Source: an uncultured Lachnospiraceae bacterium (lineage in GTDB: Bacteria; Bacillota; Clostridia; Lachnospirales; Lachnospiraceae). From it: a stretch of DNA of 64,000 bases. Below are positions 8,421-16,072 of this stretch, in pieces. The stretch's first letter is position 1, and every line of letters starts with the position of its first letter. Both the position numbers and the translations under genes were made by a program. The stretch is from the NCBI GenBank assembly GCA_949948735.1, contig CATLGV010000005.1, forward strand, positions 62,001-126,000, in the 5' to 3' direction. Below the pieces are notes generated by a model. The model was not told the origin of the DNA. It ran no database searches and was given only the letters and a program-made list of their open reading frames with translations.

Positions 8421-9821
8421 ATGAAGCTGTGGAAAAAGATGGTTCTGATAACGGCGGCATCGCTGCTTGTGAGCGCCGGTGCGTCGACGGCGGTGGTCAT
8501 TTATCACGCTGTCCGTTACAATCAGGAGAAGACGGTGGAGAGCTGCGAGCAGCAGCTGAAGGCAGCGGCGTACGCAGTCGGAAGGGAGCTGGATTACGAG
8601 CCCTTCGGCAGCTTCAGCGAGGCGGCGGCGGACGCTTATTATGCCTATGTGCTGCAGAAATACGGGGCTTCAAAATATATTCTCATAAAGGGGGACGAGG
8701 TGGTCTGCAACGGGACGCCCTTCGAGCTGCTCCGGCCGGGGGATGCGCGATGGGGGTCGGAGGAGGGCTGCAGCGTTATACAGGAAAAAGAAAACCAATA
8801 TATCCTGATTGCGGGCAGACACGTTCCGGCCACAGGAAACAGGGATTATAAGCTGGTTCTGGTACAGGATATCTCGTCCGTCTATGCGGATATCCGCGGA
8901 CAGGCCTTTTTTTATTTGGCAATATATCTGGGAATTGCCGCGGTAATGGCATTTCTGGTATTTCTGATGACGCGGCGGGTGCTTTTGCCGCTGCGGGAGC
9001 TGGAGAAAGCTGCGCGGGATATCAGCGGCGGACGGCTGGAGCGGCGCGCGAGGGTGCGTACGCGGGATGAAATCGGGGTTATGGCGCGGGCCTTTAACGC
9101 GATGGCAGCGCAAATAGAGAGCCAGTTCCGGGAGCTGGAGGCGGAATCGGAACGGCGCAGACAGATGCTGGGCAGCCTGACCCATGAGCTGAAAACCCCG
9201 ATGACGTCCATTATGGGGTATGCCGATTCGCTCCTGCATGTGAAGCTTGGGGAGCAGCAGCAGGAAAAGGCGTTAAGCCATATTTACCGGGAATGCGGGC
9301 GGCTGGGACGGCTCAGCAGCAAGCTGATGTGTCTGATTGGCATGTATGATAATGTTAGCATCCGCATGGAGGCGGTCTGCGTGCGCGACGTGTTTGAATG
9401 TGTGGCGAATCTGGAGGAGGAAAATTTAAAAAAGAAAAATCTGACATTGATATGCGCCTGCAGGAGCGGCGTGTGGCGCTTAGACAGGGATTTGTTCGAA
9501 AGTCTGCTGATCAACCTGATTGACAATGCCGTCAGGGCAAGCAGGGACGGGCAGGCGATTTTCCTGACAGGCGGGGAGGAGAAAATATCCGTGCGCGATC
9601 AGGGCTGCGGGATACCGCCGGAGGAGCTGCCCAGAGTGACGGAGGCTTTTTATATGGTGGATAAGGCGCGCAGCCGCAAAAACGGCGGAAGCGGCCTGGG
9701 GCTTGCGCTTTGTGAAAGGATTGCGCAGCTTCACGGGGCGCGTCTGCAGATAGAGAGCGTGCCCGGAGAAGGCACCGAGGTCACGGTCCGGTTTCCGCAA
9801 ATGAAAACAACGGATGCTTGA
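8421..9821 (+). CDS. Sensor histidine kinase
   Basis: A 466-residue membrane kinase. TM1 is near residues 8-28 and TM2 near 165-188 (FFYLAIYLGIAAVMAFLVFL), enclosing a sensor region of about 135 residues. HAMP follows (RVLLPLRELEKAARDISGG), then the H-box LTHELKTPMTSI, N-box INLIDNAVRAS, G1 DQGCGIPPEEL and G2 GGSGLGLALC. It partners the response regulator just upstream. The ATG at 8421 is preferred over a codon 36 bases earlier. The TGA stop overlaps the -35 box of the BlaI promoter. The signal is unknown. Confidence 0.92.
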   Translation: MKLWKKMVLITAASLLVSAGASTAVVIYHAVRYNQEKTVESCEQQLKAAAYAVGRELDYEPFGSFSEAAADAYYAYVLQKYGASKYILIKGDEVVCNGTPFELLRPGDARWGSEEGCSVIQEKENQYILIAGRHVPATGNRDYKLVLVQDISSVYADIRGQAFFYLAIYLGIAAVMAFLVFLMTRRVLLPLRELEKAARDISGGRLERRARVRTRDEIGVMARAFNAMAAQIESQFRELEAESERRRQMLGSLTHELKTPMTSIMGYADSLLHVKLGEQQQEKALSHIYRECGRLGRLSSKLMCLIGMYDNVSIRMEAVCVRDVFECVANLEEENLKKKNLTLICACRSGVWRLDRDLFESLLINLIDNAVRASRDGQAIFLTGGEEKISVRDQGCGIPPEELPRVTEAFYMVDKARSRKNGGSGLGLALCERIAQLHGARLQIESVPGEGTEVTVRFPQMKTTDA

Positions 9822-9846
9822 CAAAGTCGTTATACAAACGTATAAT
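9818..9846 (+). promoter_or_regulatory. Consensus promoter of the BlaI/M56 operon
   Basis: TTGACA and TATAAT are exactly 17 bp apart, the best promoter in this part of the window. Operator dyads overlap the -10 and the start region. Confidence 0.85.
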
Positions 9847-9866
9847 TGCATTATACAATTGTATAA
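9831..9866 (+). promoter_or_regulatory. Two BlaI-type operator dyads
   Basis: TTATACAAACGTATAA (9831-9846) and the perfect dyad TTATACAATTGTATAA (9851-9866) lie 20 bp apart over the -10 and transcription start. They resemble the TACAnnTGTA-type operators of BlaI/MecI, so autorepression by the next gene is likely. Confidence 0.75.
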
Positions 9867-9881
9867 CGGAGGTGCTGACAG

Positions 9882-10268
9882 ATGAATACGACAGTAAAAA
9901 AGCTTGGTGAAGCAGAATTGGAGATTATGCAGGTTATTTGGAGCAGCAAGGAGCCTGTCACGTCCAATTACATTCTGCAGCAATTACAGGGGCGCAGAAA
10001 ATGGCAGCTCTCTACGCTGATGACTTCTCTGACACGGCTGGCGGGCAAGGGCTTCGTACACTGTGACCGCTCAAGCGGGGCGAATCTGTACACAGCCGCT
10101 ATTCCCGAAAAGGATTATAAAGCGGGTGCGAGCAGGAATTTTCTGGAAACGATGTACAACAACTCCATACAGAATATGATTGCCACGCTCTATAGCAGCA
10201 AAGCGATAGCGGCCGCCGATGTGGAGGAGCTTCGGGACTTTCTGGACAAACTGGAGGAGGAAGCGTGA
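9882..10268 (+). CDS. BlaI/MecI-family repressor
   Basis: A 128-residue winged-helix repressor of the BlaI/MecI/CopY family: KLGEAELEIMQVIW at the N-terminus, a recognition region around TLMTSLTRLAGKGFV, and a C-terminal dimerisation helix ending in DFLDKLEEE. In the known system the repressor is cleaved after the M56 sensor protease is activated. GGAGG precedes the ATG by 9 bp. The M56 partner follows 43 bp later and the operators are described above. The inducer is probably not a beta-lactam, given the partner's sensor domain. Confidence 0.92.
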   Translation: MNTTVKKLGEAELEIMQVIWSSKEPVTSNYILQQLQGRRKWQLSTLMTSLTRLAGKGFVHCDRSSGANLYTAAIPEKDYKAGASRNFLETMYNNSIQNMIATLYSSKAIAAADVEELRDFLDKLEEEA

Positions 10269-10311
10269 AAGAAAGATCTTTCGCAGATTTGTGGTCAAAG
10301 GGAGGTTTATG

Positions 10312-12309
10312 ATGACAGATTTATTTCTTGACGTTCTGGCCGTCTCCATATCGACAGGCCTTGTGATACTCGGATTGCTTGCGCTGACGCCGTTTTTGGA
10401 TAAACGCTATGCGGCGAAATGGAAATACTGGATTTGGATATTGCTTGCGCTGCGTCTGCTTGCTGTGCTGCGCGCGGATGCGCTTTGGCCGTCACAGGAA
10501 GGTCTGGGGACGGTGGTCCGGCCGCAGCAGGGCGGTGCGGCGGAGGCGCCCATGCGGGCGGACATGCCCGTGGAAGCGGCGCGCATGGAACGGGTGACGG
10601 TCCGGATACCGGCGCAAATGACGGTGCCCATTGCCGGGCGGTCCGGGGAGGGCGGGCTGCGAATCACCGGCCTGCAGATAGCGGTATGGCTGTGGATTGC
10701 AGGCGGCGTTCTTTTTATCGCGGCGCACCTGGCAAGCTATCAGTTCTATAAAAGACGGCTTCTTAAAAAAGGCGCAGCTGTAGAGGAGCGGAGTATTTTA
10801 TGCCGGCTGCAGGGCTTGAAGCAGGAGCTGGGGGTAAAGCGCGGCGTATGCCTGCTGACGTCTTCTGCGGCTGCAAGTCCCATGGCCATAGGCTTTTTCC
10901 GGGTGGCGATTGTCCTGCCGCAGGAGGACTATACCGCGCAGGAGCTCTATTTTATCCTGAGGCACGAGCTGATTCACTTAAAGCGCGGCGATACATATCT
11001 GAAGCTGCTTCTGGTGACGGCAAACGCGGTTCACTGGTTTAATCCGCTGGTCTGGCTGATGCGCAGGGAAGCGGGCGTCGATATGGAGCTGTCCTGTGAT
11101 GAACGCGTAACAAGGGGCATGGATGCGGTGCAGCGAAGGGCATATACGGAAACGCTTTTTGCGGCGCTTCAAAAGCAGTGCGTACGACGCACTGCCCTTT
11201 CAACACAGTTCTATGGAGGGAAAAAGGTTATGAAAAAACGATTTCAACATATTCTCGGGAGAAAGCGCATGAAAAACGGCGTTGGCGTCCTCATTCTCGT
11301 AATGGCCTTAACGGCCGGCCTGGGAACGCTGGTAGGCTGCGCCGCCGCGGATGAGACAGACAGGACGGAGCGGACGGAGCCGGTACAGGGCATACAGGAA
11401 GCGCCGGAAACGGAGGCTTTGCCTGTGGATGTGGAGGGCCTGCCCGGGGACAGCGGCGCTGCGGACGCAGATATTCCGGCGGCCGTGCTGGACGAGGCCG
11501 GGGCGTGGGCGCTTGAGGAATTTGAATACTATAAGAGGGTAAGACCCGGAAACGCTTACAGCGACTGGCGCGTCGAAGCCCTGACGCACTGTTATGCTTA
11601 TGAGGACTTTGAGGGCATGTTGCTGCAGGTGTACCGCATGAATATCGAATTTTTATCCGATACGCCGGACAGCGTGACGCTGATTGGCGGTATGTCCATG
11701 ACTGCGGACGGGTGGGTCGTTCCGGATTATCCCAACAGCAGATATCTTGTTTTCCGGCAGGAAGGGGATACGCTTACGCTCTTAACCCGGATGTTTGAAA
11801 ACGACTGTGAGCCGGGGGACGAGGTTTTTACCCACGACCTGGAGCGTCGATGGGAGCTGCTGCAGCATCCGCAGGAAACGATGACGTTTACGCTGGAGGG
11901 AGAAGACTATGAGGTTCCGGCGTTTCGTATGGAAGGGAACGGATATACGCTGTACCTGCCCGAGGGGGAGTGGTACCCCTCTGATATTGAGGGCTGGGCG
12001 GATATAGACGACGAGTGGAAGCATCTGTTTTTTGACGGATGGACGGCGTGGAACAATGAGGACGTCCATATTTGGATTGCACGCTTTGAAGGAGAGACCT
12101 TTGACGCAGTCGAAGGAAAGCTGGAGGACGGCGGATATGCGCTTGTGAACGGCAGGCGGTTTCGTCAGAGCGGAGAGATGATTTACGGTGTGGCGCTCAA
12201 GGAGGCCAAAACCGATACCTGGGGCGTATTCTACAGCTTTCCGGTTGACGGCGAGGAGGGCTGGGGCAGACGGATTGACGTGATTGCGGATACCTTTGCG
12301 GCGCAATAA
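10312..12309 (+). CDS. M56-family (BlaR1/MecR1-like) sensor metalloprotease with non-PBP sensor domain
   Basis: About 665 residues. The N-terminal half has the BlaR1-like membrane segments (near 8-28, 35-50, 120-140) and the zinc protease motif HELIHLKRGD near residue 218, with the third ligand Glu in VDMELSCDE near 258. A last membrane helix near 325-345 (GVGVLILVMALTAGLG) is followed by an extracytoplasmic domain of about 310 residues. That domain lacks the SxxK, SxN and KTG motifs of the penicillin-binding sensor of BlaR1, so a different signal is likely. ATG 10312 lies 6 bp after GGAGG; ATG 10309 is the adjacent alternative. It forms an operon with the repressor. Confidence 0.85.
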   Translation: MTDLFLDVLAVSISTGLVILGLLALTPFLDKRYAAKWKYWIWILLALRLLAVLRADALWPSQEGLGTVVRPQQGGAAEAPMRADMPVEAARMERVTVRIPAQMTVPIAGRSGEGGLRITGLQIAVWLWIAGGVLFIAAHLASYQFYKRRLLKKGAAVEERSILCRLQGLKQELGVKRGVCLLTSSAAASPMAIGFFRVAIVLPQEDYTAQELYFILRHELIHLKRGDTYLKLLLVTANAVHWFNPLVWLMRREAGVDMELSCDERVTRGMDAVQRRAYTETLFAALQKQCVRRTALSTQFYGGKKVMKKRFQHILGRKRMKNGVGVLILVMALTAGLGTLVGCAAADETDRTERTEPVQGIQEAPETEALPVDVEGLPGDSGAADADIPAAVLDEAGAWALEEFEYYKRVRPGNAYSDWRVEALTHCYAYEDFEGMLLQVYRMNIEFLSDTPDSVTLIGGMSMTADGWVVPDYPNSRYLVFRQEGDTLTLLTRMFENDCEPGDEVFTHDLERRWELLQHPQETMTFTLEGEDYEVPAFRMEGNGYTLYLPEGEWYPSDIEGWADIDDEWKHLFFDGWTAWNNEDVHIWIARFEGETFDAVEGKLEDGGYALVNGRRFRQSGEMIYGVALKEAKTDTWGVFYSFPVDGEEGWGRRIDVIADTFAAQ

Positions 12310-12483
12310 GCGGGAATAAGCGGCATTCAGGAAAAACTGCGTCCACAGTCAGCGTTTTTACCTAACTTTTACATTTTCCTGTATTCTTTTACATGCGCGC
12401 GAGGTACCCTTTATAAAAGCATGCTTATGAAGGCGGATGCGCATCCGAATAAAGACGTACATGATAGGACAAACCATAAAAGA

Positions 12484-12501
12484 TACCCTCGATTGAGGGT
12501 A
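12484..12501 (+). repeat. Short palindrome resembling the TACCCTCAATT repeat ends
   Basis: TACCCTC-GATT-GAGGGTA is a perfect 7-bp stem with a 4-base centre, 28 bp before the lipoprotein start. The arms equal the outer bases of the 24991-25268 element ends. The rest of the 12310-12529 gap shows no gene. Confidence 0.45.
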
Positions 12502-12529
12502 TGGCTGGTACAGGAAAGGATATGGGACA

Positions 12530-14095
12530 ATGAAAAACAGGAAAAAAGCGGCAGCGTTATGGGCGGCGGCCTGCGTGAGCGCCGTACTGTCGGGCGGCTG
12601 CGGGAATAATGCGGAGAACGGGGAACAGGTGGTGGCGCCCAGGGAGCAGGAAGCTGGACAAATGACAGTTGTGTCAGATACACGGGCGGATACGGCGTCG
12701 GGAAACGTTGCCGGGCAGGTACGGGCGCCTGAGCGGTATCAGGCGCAGGTATCCTCGGATACGGTAAGCCTGACAGCGGATGCGGCGGTTATTATACCCG
12801 ATGTGAAGGGGATTAAGACCAAAAAGGTCACCGCACGCGTCTTTACGCAGGCGGATTACGATGCGGTGAACCGGGCGCTGCTTGGCGGGGAGAAGCTTTG
12901 GGAGCGGGATTATGCCATGCTCCGGGAAAGTCACGGCTTTTATAAAGAAGAGCTGGACGAAAAAATCGCGAAGCTGGAGCTGGAGCTGGCAAACGGCGTC
13001 GACGCGGACGCGCCGTACGGAGGAAAGCCTGTTTCGCTGAAACAGCAAATCGCGGAGTTAAAGGCGCTGCGGGAAAAGGCGCCGACGGAAGAGGAGGCGG
13101 TGTCCCGGGGGGCGATAAAGGAAGTGCCGGCGGTGGTGGCTTATGACGCGGCTTTGTCAGCGACGGGTGAGAACGAGCTTTACGGCAATGCAACGGTGAA
13201 CGGGCAGGATTATTTCGTCCAAATCGACAATAACGCGACAGAGGCAGTCCACAGCCTGCTTTTTCTCATTGAAAAAACGGACGGCGACGGAAATTATACG
13301 CCTTTTTCCAATACGCTGCCGGATTTGGGGGAACTCGGCGATATAATGCCCAGGCCGGGACTTGAGAATATGAGCAGTCTGCCGGAGGAGGTCCAGACCC
13401 AGGCGCAGGAGGCGGTAAAACAAATGGGAATCGGCGAGTTTGCCTTTCAGGGGGGCGCGTATTATGCCTGCTGGAGAGCGGACGAGCTCGATCCGGACGG
13501 CACGGTGTATCTTGCGGGAATCGGATACGGCATGCACTTTGCAAGAATCGTCGACGGCATTCCCGTCACATATACCTTTGAAAACGGCGGACTGATTACA
13601 GAGGATGACAGCTATAAATGGGAACAGGCGGTATTGCAAAGCGCCGGAGGAGAGGCGGCGGACGCCGAAAACGCGGTGATAATGTGGCCCTATGAGGAGA
13701 TGACGCTCATCTACAATGACGACGGCTTCCGCACGTTTGAGTGGAAAAATCCATATACGGTCGAGGATTTGTCTGAGGAGTATGTTTTCCTGCTGCCGTT
13801 TTCCGACATTAGCGACATTTTTGAGACAATGCTGCTGAAAAAACAGGCGGACAGCTTCAACAACGAGGGAGATACGGTTGACATTCAGGTAGACAGGGCG
13901 GTTCTGAGCTATATGAGAGTCCGCGAAAAGGGCTCCGTGGAGGGCACGCTGATTCCGGTATGGGATTTTTATGGCACGAAGACGTTCAAAAATGCGGCGG
14001 GCGAGGTGGAGCTCGTAAATGACAACGCCTTTGAAAGCCTGCTGACCGTCAATGCGATGGACGGGACGGTTATTGACAGGTGGCTTGGATTTTAA
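12530..14095 (+). CDS. Lipoprotein, possibly DUF6034-like
   Basis: A 521-residue secreted lipoprotein. The signal peptide has a basic start (KNRKK), a short hydrophobic core and the lipobox LSGGC, placing the lipidated Cys near residue 24. A low-complexity linker follows, then a domain with a long helical region (KLELELANG, near 145) and mixed sheet to the end. Its opening layout resembles lipoproteins I associate with DUF6034 in Lachnospiraceae, but I cannot confirm this. AAAGGATATGGGACA gives a usable ribosome site. It follows the M56 gene in the same direction after 220 bp and ends at a strong terminator. Confidence 0.7.
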   Translation: MKNRKKAAALWAAACVSAVLSGGCGNNAENGEQVVAPREQEAGQMTVVSDTRADTASGNVAGQVRAPERYQAQVSSDTVSLTADAAVIIPDVKGIKTKKVTARVFTQADYDAVNRALLGGEKLWERDYAMLRESHGFYKEELDEKIAKLELELANGVDADAPYGGKPVSLKQQIAELKALREKAPTEEEAVSRGAIKEVPAVVAYDAALSATGENELYGNATVNGQDYFVQIDNNATEAVHSLLFLIEKTDGDGNYTPFSNTLPDLGELGDIMPRPGLENMSSLPEEVQTQAQEAVKQMGIGEFAFQGGAYYACWRADELDPDGTVYLAGIGYGMHFARIVDGIPVTYTFENGGLITEDDSYKWEQAVLQSAGGEAADAENAVIMWPYEEMTLIYNDDGFRTFEWKNPYTVEDLSEEYVFLLPFSDISDIFETMLLKKQADSFNNEGDTVDIQVDRAVLSYMRVREKGSVEGTLIPVWDFYGTKTFKNAAGEVELVNDNAFESLLTVNAMDGTVIDRWLGF

Positions 14096-14111
14096 TTTCA
14101 GGATATTTGAT

Positions 14112-14168
14112 AAACAGAGAGGAAAGCAATGAAAGAATTCAAAAAAATCATTGCTTTCCTCTCTGTTT
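14112..14168 (+). terminator. Long-stem hairpin terminator
   Basis: AAACAGAGAGGAAAGCAATGA pairs perfectly with the arm at 14148-14168, a 21-bp stem with a 15-base loop, 17 bp after the lipoprotein stop. The right arm ends in a short T run. The stem is longer than usual for an intrinsic terminator. Confidence 0.7.
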
Positions 14169-14276
14169 TCGGGTATGATAAAGATTATGATGCGGTGCAT
14201 TGCGCACTGCGGAGAATAGAGCGCCTGTGCGGGAGACACATAAGCCTGCAGGCTGCCGGGAAAGGCATGGTTATTT

Positions 14277-15365
14277 ATGAATCGCAAAAAAAAGATGGGA
14301 GGTACGGAGGTCGCGTTCCGTCCGCAGACAATTATTGAGGCAAGGTATGATCTGGACAGAAGGCAGAATGATATTCTGGATATTTTGCTGGGGATTGTGG
14401 GCGAGGGAGACGACACGGAGGAAAACACGCGCTATGAGATTAACATTGGCGATGTGAAGCACCTCTATAATCTTCAGGACGAGTCCAACGCGTACGCGTA
14501 TCTGCAAAAGGCCGTTAAAAAGTTCGAGGGCCTGGGCTTCCGCCTGAAGGAGGACGAGGGGACCGATATCTACTATCCCTGGTTCAGTAAGATCAAATAT
14601 CAAAAAAAGCGCGGCGACGAGGGCAGAAGCAAGATTGTCCTTGACCTTCACCCGGAGGTGAAGGAGATGATTATGTCCGCGAAGCAGGGCGCGTATTACC
14701 GCATTGAGTATCCGCTGAACCTGACCAAGAAGTATTCCAAGCGGCTGTATTATCTGCTCAAGGACAAGGAGAACTTTAACGGCGGCGTATTCGTCGTATC
14801 CTTCAACGAGCTGCGTAAGATGATGAAAATACCCGATTCCTATGCCAACGGCAATGTGAAGCGCGAGATCCTTGACAAGCCATATGAGGAGATTAACGGC
14901 AATACGGATATTGCGTTTGAGTATGATCTGATTTATGAAAAACTTCCCAGTGGCCAAAGGAGCATCGGCGCGGTAAGATTTAAGGTGAAGAAGCTTAAGC
15001 GCAGGCATACGGTGGTTGAGTATGAGACCATTGATCAGAGCGGCGCTTCCGTTGTGGCGACCGAGGAGGAGCAGGAGGTTATAGATGTATTTGACTGCAG
15101 CCTCAAGGAGGCGAAGGACATCCTGCGCACGGCCAGGGCGAACGAACGCACCCATGAGCAGCTGTTCGAAATCCTTACATATACGCTGCGCAAGCAGGTG
15201 GACAACAAGGTGGGATATGTTTTGACAATTCTCAAGAACGGCTATAACGAGCCGACGCGCCTTGGCGGGAGGCGGACAGGCTCCGCATGGAATAACAAGG
15301 AACTGGATACGGCGTATTCGCAGATGAATTTTGCGGATTTGGAACGGCAGATTTTATCGAATTAA
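14277..15365 (+). CDS. Rep_3-type replication initiator-like protein
   Basis: A 362-residue protein with the paired winged-helix fold of RepB/RepE-type (Rep_3) plasmid initiators. Seen directly are a first unit around RRQNDILDILL, a stretch ending in YSKRLYYLLKDKE near 155, and the second unit VKREILDKPYEEINGNTDI followed by IGAVRFKVKK near 240. About 110 extra C-terminal residues follow, partly helical. Known relatives bind iterons at plasmid origins; no iterons, relaxase or partition genes are visible here. The start is uncertain (ATG 14277 or 14295). It ends 10 bp before an ABC ATPase gene, so it looks like the first gene of that operon. Confidence 0.8.
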   Translation: MNRKKKMGGTEVAFRPQTIIEARYDLDRRQNDILDILLGIVGEGDDTEENTRYEINIGDVKHLYNLQDESNAYAYLQKAVKKFEGLGFRLKEDEGTDIYYPWFSKIKYQKKRGDEGRSKIVLDLHPEVKEMIMSAKQGAYYRIEYPLNLTKKYSKRLYYLLKDKENFNGGVFVVSFNELRKMMKIPDSYANGNVKREILDKPYEEINGNTDIAFEYDLIYEKLPSGQRSIGAVRFKVKKLKRRHTVVEYETIDQSGASVVATEEEQEVIDVFDCSLKEAKDILRTARANERTHEQLFEILTYTLRKQVDNKVGYVLTILKNGYNEPTRLGGRRTGSAWNNKELDTAYSQMNFADLERQILSN

Positions 15366-15375
15366 GGAGCGGCGG

Positions 15376-16068
15376 ATGGAACGTATTTTGGCATCTGGGA
15401 TAGAGAGCGCGTACGGCAGGAAAATCGTGCTGGCGGGTGTGGATATTGCGGCGGAGGCGGGGCAGTGCGTCGGTATTGTCGGCGCCAACGGCTGCGGGAA
15501 ATCCACATTGCTGAATATCCTTGCGGGGCTGCGGGACGCAAGGGCGGGCGATATATTTTTTGACGGGCAAAAAGCACAGGGCCGCGCCGCGGGAAAGCTC
15601 TTTCGAAGCTATACAGGGTATGTGCCGCAGGAAAATAATCTGATACCGGAGCTGAGCGTCAGGGACAATCTGTTGATTTGGTACCGGGACAGGCGGGTGC
15701 TTGCGCGTGAGCTGAAGGAAGGCTTCCTTGCCGTGCTGGGTGTGGACAGGATGCTTTCCATGAGAGCGGGCAGGCTTTCGGGCGGAATGAAGAAGCGCGT
15801 GAGCATCGGCTGCGCACTGGCGGGAAATCCGCCGATTCTGATTTTGGATGAGCCCGACGCGGCGCTGGATCTGCCCGGAAAGGCGGATATCAGGAGATAT
15901 CTTGTCCTGTATAAGCAAAGAGGGGGAACCATTTTGCTGGCGACACATGAAGAGAGCGATCTCGACATATGTGATAAAGTATATGCTCTTAAGGGAGGGA
16001 AGAGCAACGAGACGGACAAAACCCTGCGGGGCGAGGAACTATTAAAACAGATAAGCGATAAGGAGTAA
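15376..16068 (+). CDS. ABC transporter ATP-binding protein
   Basis: A 230-residue ABC ATPase: Walker A GANGCGKST near 37, Q-loop in VPQENN near 82, signature LSGGMKKR near 135, Walker B ILILDEPDAALD near 155, and H-loop ATHEE near 193. It fits the ABC-2 exporter class. ATG 15376 follows AAGGAG and is 10 bp after the Rep-like gene. The permease is probably the product at 18129-20204, with the repeat protein at 16073-18124 between them. Confidence 0.92.
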   Translation: MERILASGIESAYGRKIVLAGVDIAAEAGQCVGIVGANGCGKSTLLNILAGLRDARAGDIFFDGQKAQGRAAGKLFRSYTGYVPQENNLIPELSVRDNLLIWYRDRRVLARELKEGFLAVLGVDRMLSMRAGRLSGGMKKRVSIGCALAGNPPILILDEPDAALDLPGKADIRRYLVLYKQRGGTILLATHEESDLDICDKVYALKGGKSNETDKTLRGEELLKQISDKE

Positions 16069-16072
16069 AAGA

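Noticed and set aside
12421-12609. 62-codon frame before the lipoprotein
   Set aside because: It overlaps the lipoprotein start out of frame and includes the short palindrome; no ribosome site.
14129-14338. 69-codon frame starting inside the terminator hairpin
   Set aside because: Its first codons are the terminator stem and it overlaps the Rep-like gene out of frame.
13157-14428. 423-codon minus-strand frame
   Set aside because: It crosses the strong terminator at 14112-14168 and is antisense to the lipoprotein and Rep-like genes.
14277-15365. Evidence for an integrated plasmid or conjugative element
   Set aside because: Only the Rep-like gene is present. No relaxase, integrase, partition genes, iterons or attachment repeats were seen nearby.
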